From Myotis daubentonii (taxonomy: Eukaryota; Chordata; Mammalia; Chiroptera; Vespertilionidae), in assembly GCF_963259705.1 (NCBI RefSeq), contig NC_081842.1, positions 38,591,796 through 38,655,795 of the forward strand: a stretch of DNA of 64,000 bases, in the 5' to 3' direction. The notes under the pieces are model-generated. The model was not told where the DNA came from and searched no databases. It saw only the letters and a list, made by a program, of their open reading frames with translations. Positions 20,241 to 30,760 of this stretch are shown here, in pieces (position 1 is the first letter of the stretch; each line of letters starts with the position of its first letter). The translations under genes and the position numbers were made by a program.

Positions 20241-21360
20241 ATACAAGTCCAAATGCAAAGGAGATGATTCTGAAATCAAATAACCTGGACATACGCCTGT
20301 TTGCTACAGGATGTGCTTTTCTCTTTCATCAAGAATGGCTGGATAGTAGAATTGTATACTGAGTGGGGAAGGAGAGGTAGGCTATGAAGATTGGTTGCTT
20401 GCTCTGTAATTATCAGGGATTTTTTTTTTGTACCCAGAGGATTGAGAAAGTCTTTCCTCTACTGCCCTTCATATAAATCTCCCCCAGTTAAGTGAAAAAA
20501 AAAATAACAAAACAAAGAGAGAGAGAATTGCATTGTTGTATAAACAATATTGGCATCTTTCTTGGAGAAAATAATGGAAGAAATTAATGTAGCATTAGAT
20601 TAAGCTCTATTTGTATTATTATACAATGGATGTCCTGAAGAGATATGTCATGCAGACAATCTTTATTGTTACAGAGAACAGTCTATACAAAAGAACAAAG
20701 GAAATAATTTTCATCAAACATTTTGCCCTAAGCAAGCAATGTGCTTTGTGTATTATATATGAAAAAGGATAGCTGTTTGATATCAAAGGAAATGGTGACC
20801 TTGCCAGAAGAGTGTTTATTACTTAATGCCACTGAAAGTAGAACCAATAGACTCCCAAAAGGTGTAAAATTCATTTTGCTTTGTGGCATTGTGTTTTTTT
20901 TCAGACAGAGGAGTTTAAGAGGCTTCTTTTCATGTGAGTATTTAAACAAAGAGCTTCAAGGAATTCCAAGCAACCTTTCAGGTTTCACCAAAGGTCATTT
21001 CTCTTGGAAAGAATCACCTGAGAGGGAAGTAACACCTTTGAAAGAGTTTATTAAACAAGGGAAGAGGGATTCATGTGCCACCAGCAAATTCAACCATTTG
21101 TGCTATCAAATATAGCTATAGCTAATTTATTTCCCATTTCTCAAATCAAATTCAACATTGGTTTTTTTAAAAAAAGCTGAGTTGTGAGTTATAAAACTAG
21201 CAAATAAACTGATCCCTTTAAGAGCTTGATTTGTACTCCTTCAAGTCTGAACTCCTTATTACATTAAAGTTCTTATTATGTAGTATCTCCTTATCTTGGT
21301 CCCTGTCATGCAAAACTTGCCTTTATAGCTGTTTAACTTATCTTTACATGCCACTTACAG
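20241..21360. other. No gene recognised
   Basis: A 124-codon plus-strand ORF (20,741-21,115) is the longest here. It has no domain I recognise, no neighbouring exon and an antisense ORF overlapping it, so I treat it as chance. Short A and T runs occur at 20,410 and 20,497. Confidence 0.4.
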
Positions 21361-21500
21361 TTTATAAATTACCTTTACATTTCATTAGATGTCCTCAATA
21401 AACCTGAGGTTAGGCAGAACAAATATTGGTATTAACATTTGACATATGAGCAATTTAGCTTCAAAGTATCTTAGCGACTTGCTTAATATCAGGAATTAGC
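21361..21500 (-). repeat. MIR SINE relic
   Basis: Reverse MIR: TTTATAAATTACCTTTACAT, CTCAATAAACCTGAGGTTAG, CAATTTAGCTTCAAAGTATC. Diverged. Confidence 0.5.
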
Positions 21501-21639
21501 CAATTGCTAGCAATAGAGCATCACAAGAGACAGGCAAAGTTCTTTGCCCTCAGGGAGTTTGTTTTCTAGAGTGAGAATGCACAGAAATATATGAATAAAA
21601 AATGTAATATAATGCCAGGAGAATAATAAATGGCAAGAC

Positions 21640-22589
21640 TGACACCACACAAGTCACCTGTCTCTGATCTGAGCTTTTCTTACCAGCCTTCCTCAATACA
21701 AATACTATAGAATGGTTGTCCTATGACAGAATTCTCCATTAAGCCTTTCTCATATGACACTGGCTAATCCTACTAGCCCAGGGAGCAGCTGTGTAGACCT
21801 TTACTACTTGTCTATTCAATGTAGACATCCATGTGTCATTGAGGAGCTGCAGGCCAGAGAAGTAAGTGTCAATGTTCCTGAAAGTTTACTTAAAGACATG
21901 GTCTTGGACACTAGAGAATGGCAATTACTTGGCGCCACTGTGGTTCACTGAGAACAAGGCGGACAAGCCAAATCAACAGGCCCTGCATTTGCAACAGGTC
22001 ATGAAAGAGATAGGAGAAGGTGGTGTTAGAGGCATACTTTGTCTACTTTTAAGACCCACCTCAAGTCCTTCTTTAGGGGTAAGGTTGATGGTAAACACAT
22101 AAACACAAGTTTCATGAAGGCCCTTGGTGAAATAAACAGGCAAAAAAAACATCTTTGTGGAGAAATGTGGCCTACATGGCAATATAGTTAGGTGGACTTA
22201 AAATTAGCTCATCAAACCTACCTAAAAATCACAGCCCATTGCTCAACTCGCAGGAGGGCTGCACAAGGGAAGACTTCCATCCTTGACCAGGGTAAGTATT
22301 TGCATCTATTATTTAAATGAGAATGTCAACAAAATGTTCATAAATTCACATATATGAAAAAAAAGGCTGGCAGGGGAAGGTTATGTAGGTGTTGAAAGGA
22401 CACCATCAAAATCTTACTTCACTTCTAAGTAGAGGCTGTCACTTACTCAGGTCTAAATCAGTATTAAGTGCTCATCCTGAACAAGGCGCTGTGAAGAATG
22501 CTGAGGCAAGGCATAATTCCCGCCCTCCAGAGGTTCCTGTGAGCAGCCACTGCTGTCGCATTGCTCTCCCCATTACCACCCTGTCAGGG
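21640..22589. other. No gene or repeat recognised
   Basis: Ordinary composition, with ORFs under 81 codons. Nothing supports an exon. Confidence 0.4.
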
Positions 22590-22978
22590 GCTGACTTGTG
22601 TCCTCCCCAAACTTATAAGCTAAAGTTCTAACTCCCAGTTCCTCAGATGTAGACAAGCTTTTTAAAAGGAAAATTAAGCTAAAGGAAGTCCTTAGGGTGG
22701 GCCCTAATCCAATCTGACTGTTACCCTTATAACAAGAGGAAATTAGGACACAGACACCCATAAAGGGAAGACCATGTGAAAACACAGGGAGAAGATAGAT
22801 GGCCTTCTACAAGCCAAAGGGAGAGACCTCAGAAAAAAACCACCTTGTTGGCACCTTGATTTTGGACTTCTGGCTTCTAGAATTGGGAGAAAATAAATTT
22901 CTCATAAACGTTCAAGCCACCCAGTCTGTGGTATTTTGTTATGGCAGCCCTAGCAAACTAATACCAACCTCCATCAGA
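22590..22978 (-). mobile_element. MLT1-type solo LTR (ERVL-MaLR)
   Basis: Reverse orientation: GGTGGGCCCTAATCCAATCT, GACCATGTGAAAACACAGGG, CACCTTGATTTTGGACTTCT, AGCCACCCAGTCTGTGGTAT and AGCAAACTAATACC are hallmark MLT1 segments. An ORF of 75 codons in it is incidental. Confidence 0.85.
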
Positions 22979-23486
22979 ACCTTGATCATCCCAGGCCTCT
23001 GCCCCTGTCATGCTGGGTTCAACTGACAGACTTATAACACAGCCCCTTGATAAAACAGAGATCTTCCTTTGAATTTGCAAACTCAGTTGTCTATTCTTTA
23101 CTGAACGTTTATTTACTGAGCCTTTGCTCCACTCCATGCTCTCTGCTAGTCTTTTTCACATTTATCACTTCACGAAAGGAAGTGTGGGGACATGTCAGCA
23201 GGATAAGGGGACACAGGGACAAGCAGAACATTCCAGGAAATGGGAAGTTGTTGTTCAAAAGGTCAAAGGCATGGAAGGGTCCACAGTCCCTTCAGGGAAG
23301 GAAAAAAGTTTGCTGTGGCTGAAGTACAAGGTGTATTGAGCACAGGAGTGAGAAAAGAGGTCAAGAGATATATCTGGGTGGAATATAACAGTATTTTGTG
23401 CCACACTAAGGAGTTTTGCACTCCATGATATACATAATGAATGGGTGTTTTTTTTTAACAAACAAGATGTGTGATTATCTTTAACA
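22979..23486. other. No gene recognised
   Basis: Overlapping short ORFs only; no repeat family recognised. Confidence 0.4.
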
Positions 23487-23852
23487 CTAGAGGCCTTCGT
23501 CCATGGGTGGGGTCCCTCAGCCTGGTCGGCAATGGAGGCCTATTGGGAGGTTAGCCGGCCGGTCCCTCAATCAGGGCCTATCAGGGGGGCTGGCCTGCAG
23601 GGTTTAGGGACCATGGGAGGTTGGCCTACCATCCCCCCCATTGAGGCCCTGGGGGAGGGACAGTGGGAGGTTGGCCAGACAGGGGGAGGGGAAGGGGCCA
23701 CGGGAGGTTGGCTGTGGGACAGCACTGACCACCAGGGGGCAGCTCCTGCTCTAAGCGTCTGCCCCCTGGTGGTTGGTGCGCATCATAGCGATTGGTCGAC
23801 CACTTGTTCTAGTCATTCAGTCATAATGGTCACATAAGTTTTTATATATATA

Positions 23853-24951
23853 CTAGAGGCCCGATGCACAAAAATTTGTGCACTCGGGGAGGAGGAGGGT
23901 CCCTCAGCCCGGCCTGTGCGCTCTCGCAGTCTGGGACCCCTCGGGAGATAACGACCTGCTGGCTTAGGCCTGCTCCCAGGTGGCAGAGGGCAGGCCCAAT
24001 CCCTAGGTGCAGCCCCTGGTTGGGCTCAGAGCAGGGCCTATTGGGGAGTTGGGGCACCTTCCCCTGTCATGCACAGAGCAGGGCAGATTGGGAGGTTGCG
24101 ATGCCACCCTCAGTCATGCTCAGGGTAGGGCCATTGGGGGGTTGGGGCACCGCCCCCTGTCACACTCAAGGCAGGGTCGATGGGGAGGTTGCGGCGCCAC
24201 CCCCTGTCATGCACAGAGCAGGGCCAATCAGGGGGTTGGGGCGCTCCCCCCCATGTCACGCACAGAGCAGGGCCCATCACGGCGGCTGGGGTTCCGTACC
24301 CTGTCACACACAGAGCAGGGCCAATCAGGGGGTTGGGGCACAGCCCCCTGTCACTCACAGAATAGGGCCCATCAGGGGGGTTGGGGCTCTGTACCCTGTC
24401 ACGCACAGAGCAGGGTCAATCAGGGGGTTGGGGAGCTCCCCCCTGTCACACACAGAGCAGGGCCCATCAGGGGATTGGGGAGCTCTCCCTGTCATGCACA
24501 GAGCAGGGCTGATCAGGGGTTGAGGAGCCCCCCCCCCCCCGTCACTCACAGAGTAGGACCAATCGGGGAGTTGGGGCACCGCCCTCTGTCACACACAGAG
24601 CAGGGCGGATCAGGGGGTTGGGGCACCACCCTCTATCACCCACAGAGCAGGGCCGATCAGGGGGTTGGGGCGCCGCCACTCTCACACTCAGGGCAGGGCC
24701 GATGGGGAGGTTATGGCTCTACCCCATCACACACAGAGCAGGGCCGATCAGGGGGTTGGGGCGCCTTCCCCTGTCACGAACAGAGCAGAGCGGATAGGGA
24801 GGTTGTGGCCCTGCCCCCATCACACACAGAGCCGCAGGGCGGTCAGGGGGTTTGGGCGCTGCCCCCTGTCACACTGATTCCGGTGCTGGGAGGCCTCTCG
24901 GCTCTGCTGATCCTGGTGCTGGGAGGCATATTACCCTTTTACTATATAGGA
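23853..24951 (-). mobile_element. Helitron, downstream (hairpin-bearing) partner of the composite
   Basis: CTAG at 23,853-23,856 after A23852; terminator palindrome ATGCACAAAAATTTGTGCAC at about 23,863-23,882; 5' terminus on the minus strand TCCTATATAGTAAAAGGG ending at 24,951. The body is mostly the ~47-bp array, and only a scrap of the ~34-bp array remains beside the 5' end. It is a structural cousin of the 7,971-9,069 copy but lacks that copy's unique 5' segment. The 219- and 315-codon frames here are repeat translations, not genes. Confidence 0.88.
24030..24880. repeat. ~47-bp minisatellite, about 18 copies
   Basis: Unit CACAGAGCAGGGCCAATCAG followed by GGGGTTGGGGCACAGCCCCC and TGTCACT, repeating every 46-48 bp. 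A C11-12 run has grown in one unit at 24,529-24,540. The same unit, inverted, is present about five times at 8,680-8,905. Confidence 0.9.
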
Positions 24952-25587
24952 TAGAGGCCTGGTGCATGGGTTGGGGCCAGCTGGTTTGTCCTGAAGGGTG
25001 TCCTGGATCAGGGTGGGGGTCCCCACTGGGGTGCCTGGCCAGCCTGGGTGAGGGGATGATGGCTGTTTGCAGCTGGTCACACACCCTTCAGGGTAGGGGT
25101 CCCCACTGGGGTGCCTGGCCAGTCTGGGTGAGGGGCTGAGGGCTGTTTTCAGGCTGGCGGGTGACTGAAGCTCCCAACCGCTCCTTTTTTTCTTTTTTTT
25201 TTATTCTGGGCCAGCTTTAGCTCTGGCTCCAGCTCTGAGGCCTCTGCTGCTGAAAGCAGGTATCTGGTTTGTTTGGGTTCTATAATCGAAACACTGTATC
25301 AACTCCAGCTCTGAGATCTCGGCTGGCTGAAAGCAGGTTTCTGGGGTTTTGTTTAGCTTCTATATTTGTAACAATGTTTCAAACTGCAAGCTCAGAGGCC
25401 GGCAAGGCAGGCGGGGAACGTTGGTTTCCTCCATCTCTGAAGCAAGCAAGCCTCATGTTCGCTTCAAGCTGCCTGGCTGCCGGCCGCCATCTTGGCTGGT
25501 AGTTAATTTGCATATCACCCTGATTAGCCAATGGGAAGGGTAGCGGACGTATGGCTAATTACCATGTTTCTCTTTTATTAGTTAGGA
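24952..25587 (-). mobile_element. Helitron, upstream (hairpin-less) partner of the composite
   Basis: Minus strand: TC (25,586-25,587) then CTAACTAATAAAAGAGAAAC, a unique 5' part with GCCAAGATGGCGGC (complement at 25,483-25,496) and ATGCAAAT (complement at 25,506-25,513), a duplicated ~110-bp GC-rich unit (about 24,975-25,160), and a 3' end CCAGGCCTCTA that lacks the palindrome and the last G. It abuts the 5' TC of the neighbour at 24,951. Confidence 0.85.
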
Positions 25588-25591
25588 TAGA

Positions 25592-26599
25592 TTATAACCT
25601 GGCAGAAGTAAGGTTGGATGGAGCTAGGAAAGAAGAAGTGTCAGGAGGCTGAGTACAGAAGTTCTTTAAAGACCTGAAATAATGACTCTCATTACTTAGA
25701 AGGTTCTAAAGTTATGAATTTGCTCATCCATCTACTAGTATTGCTCCAGTGTGTGTGTCAGAGTCACTACACACACACATACACACGTGTGTGGACACTG
25801 TATACTTGTGAGCTGACCAAATTTAATTTAGTTCATCAGCACTACAAATAGAGCTATTATTACTTTTAGTAATTTACTGCAATTATACATGTCTTCTCTT
25901 CTTCGAAAACGATTATAACATTAAATGGTTTATATATTACCATGATAAAAAAAAATACTTAAGACTTCATAAAACAGCACATTTCTATTATCAAATCACA
26001 GGGACAGAAGGTTCATTTTTCCCTCAATAACAAAGCTCTCATCTCAAGAGATCCAATTCATGAAAAGACATTTACATAGCTTAGTGGGTTTTTTCTCTCT
26101 CTTCTGCTTTTTATGAGAAGAAAGGAGGGATATGGAAGGAATCCAAATCAAATAGAAAATTAAACACAAGGCAAAAATAAAATGAAAATCCTCAATGATT
26201 GCTGTGATGAATAGCGTGGGTGGTGTGATAGGAAAAAAAGGAAATCACACAGGCTCTTAGGAAATACCTCTTTGAACATAAATAAAGATGGATGAGCACA
26301 TGATCCACAGGGGAATTCAAATTGCTTCTTATTCTATAAATAGCAGCTGCCACTTTTTGTTGCATTCCTAAAATAGCTTTCATGTTAACAGAAGAGACCA
26401 GTGAAGTGTATTGCAACAGATTTTGTCAATGAAAATAACCTTCAACAAGAGAGGAGGGAGGGTAGGAGTGGGGAGGTGTAGAGGATGTGACGGTAATGAT
26501 TAGGAACCTTAAAACAGGAATCTGGGTTCAGGCTGAGGGATGTCATGGGCAACGGATTGCAGCGACCATTCCGGGGTGGAGTTCAGTTATGGGGACACT
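25592..26599. other. Single-copy-looking stretch with candidate regulatory element (25,990-26,450)
   Basis: No gene. An alternating ACACAC/GTGTGT patch lies at 25,750-25,795. Between 25,990 and 26,450 no repeat is recognised. This part carries a consensus MEF2 site CTATAAATAG (26,334-26,343) directly followed by an E-box CAGCTG (26,344-26,349), plus AACAAAG (26,028-26,034). Confidence 0.45.
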
Positions 26600-26928
26600 A
26601 TTATAATTCAGCAAATGTTGGTTGAGCCCTCACTGTGCATGACGCAATGTGCTAAAGTCTGCACAGGAGTCAAAGATGCATGAAAGGCAACTCCTGCCTT
26701 TGAGGGACTTATCACTTAGGAAGAGTGATTATGCAGGAATACCAACACCCATAATAAGTATGTAAGATATGTCATGAGACATAAAATCCCAGGGCTCTGG
26801 TAACCAGAAGCAAAAAGAAAACACTAGGATGATTTGGAAAAGCATCATGGAAGGAGTCATGGGAACTGAACCAGAAACCTCTCGGTTCATGAGTCGATGC
26901 TCAACCACTGAGCCACACCAGCCAGGTT
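26600..26928. repeat. Ancient repeat-like segment ending in a Ves SINE head fragment
   Basis: 26,620-26,860 has old-repeat text (TTGGTTGAGCCCTCACTGTG, CTGCCTTTGAGGGACTTATC) of unassigned family. 26,866-26,928 is the reverse complement of a Ves SINE head (GGTTCATGAGTCGATGCTCA, CACTGAGCCACACCAGCCAG) with no body or tail, so it is a truncated copy. Confidence 0.6.
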
Positions 26929-27039
26929 GCAGTTCTTAAGTTTTGAATCCAAGATTTGAACCAGGTCATTTGACTCCTAGCTGAAAGGCTTAACCTCCCT
27001 GCTGTTTTGCTTCCACTGTAAAGCATCTAATTTATGCAT

Positions 27040-27155
27040 TTTGCCAGGTAGGAAGCTGAGGCTTGGGGAAGTGATGGGATTTGCCCAAGGCCACCCACTT
27101 GTTGGTAACTGCTCCGTGGCTAAAATCTAGGTCTTCTGAGTCACTCTTTGGGTGT
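27040..27155 (-). repeat. MIR SINE relic
   Basis: GTAGGAAGCTGAGGCTTGGG, AAGTGATGGGATTTGCCCAA, GGCCACCCACTTGTTGGTAA: reverse MIR core. Confidence 0.75.
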
Positions 27156-27445
27156 TTTTCTAACTAGAGTATGCTAGGGATGTGCACAAAGGAGATTGCT
27201 TCCTCCGCTTGGGAGTCCTGAGTAGAGGAGGGGTTAGGGCAACTAACAGGTGACAGTGGAATCACCTCTAGAATACAAAGCAGGTTCAGATTCAATCTGA
27301 TTCCTGCATTTAAAGAATTGATTCTTAGAGACATTTCCCCCACATATATATACATACATACATACATACATACCCAGACTATAACTACTTGGTTAAATGT
27401 TGCTTTGAACCTATAGAGATCTAGAGAATAAAAATGCTCATATTA

Positions 27446-27640
27446 GCTTTAGCAGGTTTGGCTCCGTGGATAGAGCGTCAGCCTGCAGACTGAAGGGTCC
27501 TGGGTTCAAGTTTGGTCAAGGGTGTATGCCCAGTAGGGGGCATGAAGGAGGCAGCCAGTCAATGGTTCTCTCATATCATTAAAGTTTCTATCTCTCCCTC
27601 TCCCTTCCTCTCTGAAATCAATAAAAATATTTTTTTAAAA
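27446..27640 (+). mobile_element. Ves SINE, plus strand
   Basis: Head GGCTCCGTGGATAGAGCGTC (Pol III A-box position), B-box region GGGTTCAAG, body TCTCTCCCTCTCCCTTCCTC, and tail AAATCAATAAAAATA. Target duplication AAATGCTCATATT (27,433-27,445) / AAATGCTTATATT (27,641-27,653). Confidence 0.92.
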
Positions 27641-27653
27641 AAATGCTTATATT

Positions 27654-28069
27654 GGTTCCCCCAAAACTTCTAGGCACATTAAAAGAAAAATTTCTTGTAA
27701 TTAAATTGTCCAATTCAGGGCAATTCCACTACAATTTCAACCTAAAATGTAAGAAGAGACACTTTTCAGTTGCTTTGAGGGTTGTCATAAGACATTTTGA
27801 CTCTCCCTTAATTGCCCAACCTTGTGGCATTTAAAAAGAGAAAGAGGGTCCAAATATACCACCACTGCCCAGCCTCCAGAGAGGCTGTCTGACCACACAT
27901 GACAGGTGCTTTCATCTGCAAGGCAGAGAAAATGAACAGTCTAGACTCATTATCTCAGCCACCAATGTCTCAGAGCAGGGAGCTCTGAGCTTAGGGAGAA
28001 AACACAGAATACAGACAGAAGGTGAAGTTGATGATCCGCAGCATAGTCTTCTGATCACTTAAAAAAGTG
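27654..28069. other. No gene or repeat recognised
   Basis: Ordinary composition; short ORFs only. Confidence 0.4.
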
Positions 28070-28395
28070 GAGCTTTTCACCTGCTCTCCTCACCCAGAAT
28101 GCCCTGTCTCAGAACTCCATGTGGCTCTCTCTCACATTCTCAGGGAGACTTGCTCTGACCTCCCTGATTATAATGGCAACTCCTGCACTTCCTACCTCCC
28201 TTTCTACCCAACGTTTCCCTAGAACTCTTATTATTTTCCAATATAATAATAATTGATGTGTTGTCCTTGCTAATTGTTACAATAGAAGGGAAGCTCCATG
28301 CAGGCAGGCCACTTTATTGTTTCTGAGTCCTCAGCACCGCGGGTCTGGGACATGGCAGGTACCTAGTAAATATTTGTTAAATGAGGAATGAAGGT
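28070..28395 (+). mobile_element. L2 LINE 3' end
   Basis: TTGCTCTGACCTCCCTGATT, GGGAAGCTCCATGCAGGCAG, TCAGCACCGCGGGTCTGGGA and CTAGTAAATATTTGTTAAAT with a final GAATGAA are the classic L2 3' sequence. Non-functional. Confidence 0.85.
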
Positions 28396-28492
28396 GAATA
28401 TAATTTTAAATATGACCTTGATTCCCTTTTAATTCACTCATCAGCATGTCCTATAAAAAGCTATTAGTATTTAAAAGCCTAATGACCCTTTT

Positions 28493-28710
28493 TTAAAAAA
28501 TATATTTTATTGATTTTTTACAGAGAGGAAGGGAGAGGGATAGAGAGTTAGAAACATTGATGAGAGAGAAACATCGATCAGCTGCCTCCTGCACACCCTC
28601 CACTGGGAATGTGCCCGCAACCAAGGTACATGCCCTTGACCGGAATCGAACCTGGGACCCTTGAGTCCGCAGGCTGACGCTCTATCCACTGAGCCAAACC
28701 GGTTAGGGCA
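28493..28710 (-). mobile_element. Ves SINE, young-looking copy, minus strand
   Basis: Clean reverse complement of Ves: tail TATTTTATTGATTTTTTACA at the left; ACCGGAATCGAACCTGGGAC (B box) and CTCTATCCACTGAGCCAAAC (A box) at the right. Duplication CTAATGACCCTTTT on both sides (28,479-28,492; 28,713-28,726). Very similar throughout to the copy at 61,964-62,181. Confidence 0.95.
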
Positions 28711-28726
28711 AGTCTAATGACCCTTT

Positions 28727-29359
28727 TAATAAGTGTTGGTGAAAAGTCTGATGCACTTACTATGAAGTAAACATCAGCCAAGAACTTCTAGAACCGGATG
28801 AAATTTAAAATAATGGAGGTTAAATCAAGCAAGCTCGGTACCAGCTACCACGTTCCTGGGAGCACTCCAAGGAGAGCGAGGTGAAGTTAAGTTTAGAAGA
28901 AGGAACTACCAGTTCCCCTCAGAGGCCGATTTCTGTAGATGTTAGAACTTTTAACACACCAGCTCAGGTGGAATCAGGACAAAACCTGAGCCAGGGCGAG
29001 TGTGGGCAAGTAAACATTGCAAATTAGCACCTGAGCACATTTTTCTTAGCCATTTAAAAAAAAGTGTGTGTGTTGATAAAGAGAGAAAACCTTTGATCCG
29101 TGTTTACACAGTTGCTTAGAAAAGCAAATCTAAGAGTGGAACTACCTGACCTGCTCTAATCTCCTTCTGGGGGCAAGAGAAGAGACTGTGTTGGGCATAC
29201 CATGACGATTAGAGGCCAGAGTACAAATCAGAGAGTCCACAGCATGATTACAAAATGAGGACTGATATCTGAGTGTTCAGATCCAGTGGATGGAGAAATC
29301 TGAGGCTCCTTGCCAGGCAGGTTGGAGCATGGTGGTTTTCAGGAGCCTCTCCATGTGGA
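28727..29359. other. No gene or repeat recognised
   Basis: Single-copy-looking DNA without exon signs. Confidence 0.4.
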
Positions 29360-29570
29360 ATAACCATATTATGCGTCAGGTCGATTAGGTACTTTACATG
29401 CATTAGCTCATAAATGCCCAAAATGCTCTATATTATGCCCATTCTAAAGATAAAACTCAGAAAGGTTTATCAGCTGCCTAAAGTCACACAGCTAGTATGA
29501 GAGGGAGGTCAGTATTCAAACTCAAGTCCCTTGATAACAGGGCCATGTCAATGCTCCTATATTAAGCTGA
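29360..29570 (-). repeat. MIR SINE relic
   Basis: TTTACATGCATTAGCTCATA, GATAAAACTCAGAAAGGTTT, CTAAAGTCACACAGCTAGTA: reverse MIR, well preserved. Confidence 0.82.
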
Positions 29571-29670
29571 AGCAGGATTTATAGAAAGCACTTAGGCCTG
29601 GGAATGGAACAGATTAGGGAAAGTAGGCTGGCATCACAGCAGGGCTCAGGTGCCATTAAGAAATCAAAGG

Positions 29671-29896
29671 CTGCCCTAGCCGGTTGGCTCAGTGGATAGA
29701 GCGTTGGCCTGCGGATTGAAGGGTCCTGGATTCGATTCTGGTCAAGGGCACATGCCAGGGTTGCGGGCTCAGTCCCCAGTAAGGGGCGTGCAAGAGGCAG
29801 CCAATCAATGATCCTGTCTCATCATTGATGTTCCTATATTTCTCTCCCTCTCCTTCCTCTCTGAAATCAATCAATAAAAATATATTTTAAAAAAAT
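29671..29896 (+). mobile_element. Ves SINE, plus strand
   Basis: GCCCTAGCCGGTTGGCTCAG start, A box TGGCTCAGTGGATAGAG, B box GGATTCGATTCT, and tail AATCAATCAATAAAAATATA. Duplication GAAATCAAAGG (29,660-29,670) / GAAATCGGAGG (29,897-29,907). Full-length. Confidence 0.95.
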
Positions 29897-30065
29897 GAAA
29901 TCGGAGGCCACCCAGGGCACAAGTCCAGCCCGAGAACCTAGGACACACTCAGTGGTATGAGTGTCACTAACTTGGTGGGTTCAATGCCTAGGTCTTCATA
30001 CAGGCTTAGGGCTACAGTCTAATTTTCAGCAGACAGAGAAGTGAACAGACCCATAGATACATGGA

Positions 30066-30103
<38 letters not shown>

Positions 30104-30540
30104 TAGAGCACTGCTCTCCTTTCTCACCAAAGCCCAATTCTGCCTTCACATCCTCCTCACCTATCCATTTTCTCCTCCAGCCTCCACCATGCTCTCTGAG
30201 CTCATCTTAATTGCCTTTGCAGAAGAAGCACCCTGGCATGCTGGGTTTGATTGCACTCCCTCCCTCCTCCTGAGACCTCTCAGCCTCCCTTGATCTCATC
30301 CAATATCCTACCCTAAGCTCCACATTTTTAATTGGCACCCAAGTAACAGTAACCCATAAAGAGCTGAAACATAACCCACAAGGGTAACATAACCCACTTA
30401 GTAGTAAAGTAACCTCTCACAGAAAATGTCCTAAGGCAATTCCTGAGGCCTGACACACAGATCCTAGGTCAGTCAAGGTGCTGATACGTTAAGCAATTTT
30501 CTCATGTTTGGCCTGACGTTCACTCATTCCTGACCTTTCC
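29897..30540. other. No gene; holds a CA microsatellite
   Basis: A pure CA/AC run occupies about 30,068-30,101. The pyrimidine-rich text at 30,150-30,310 may be decayed L2 but is too weak to call. Confidence 0.45.
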
Positions 30541-30544
30541 ATGC

Positions 30545-30760
30545 CAGGGAAATATAATCTCTCCCATTTGCTTAGCATTTTCCGGGTTACAGAACACTTT
30601 CAGCTACATTAACTCACTGAGTCCTCCCACAAGTGTTGGAGGAATGACCTCCCCTCCCCCAACAAAGAAGGTGAGTGGCCTGCCCTGGACCACGGAGCTG
30701 GTCAGTCTCAGGCAGCAGGCAGTGCCCAGAGCCAACTGCCCCCTTCACAGCAGCCAAAAG
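30545..30760 (-). repeat. MIR-family relic
   Basis: TTTGCTTAGCATTTTCCGGG, CATTAACTCACTGAGTCCTC, GGTGAGTGGCCTGCCCTGGA: reverse MIR or MIR3-like. Confidence 0.6.

Larger units (their letters stand above)
23487..25591 (-). mobile_element. Host Helitron containing a nested composite
   Basis: The outer Helitron has its CTAG at 23,487-23,490 and a GC-rich body to about 23,852. Its 5' end is split: TTTTTATATATA ends at 23,852 and TAGA resumes at 25,588-25,591. Joined, these recreate the same 5' terminus as the 19,176-19,838 copy. The insert 23,853-25,587 went between A and T, as Helitrons do. The outer body contains the GCCCCCTGGTGGT motif (about 23,758-23,774) and its inverted partner (CACCAGGGGGCAGCTCC, about 23,729-23,745), typical of Helibat. 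Its 3' end has lost the usual terminator palindrome. Confidence 0.85.

Noticed and set aside
20741..21115. 124-codon ORF as a gene
   Set aside because: No known domain or exon context, and an antisense ORF overlaps it. Chance is the simpler reading.
24030..24880. CRISPR-like array
   Set aside because: Regular repeats of ~47 bp have no distinct spacers and lie in a eukaryotic transposon.
23864..24954. Open frames of 219 and 315 codons, the longest in the window
   Set aside because: They run through the ~47-bp GC-rich array of a Helitron. The protein is a periodic echo of the DNA repeat (GPIRGLG/HTQSRA-type units), with another frame open on the opposite strand.
29671..29760. tRNA gene
   Set aside because: A and B boxes are present, but the sequence is the tRNA-like head of a Ves SINE with its body, tail and target duplication, and it cannot fold as a full tRNA.
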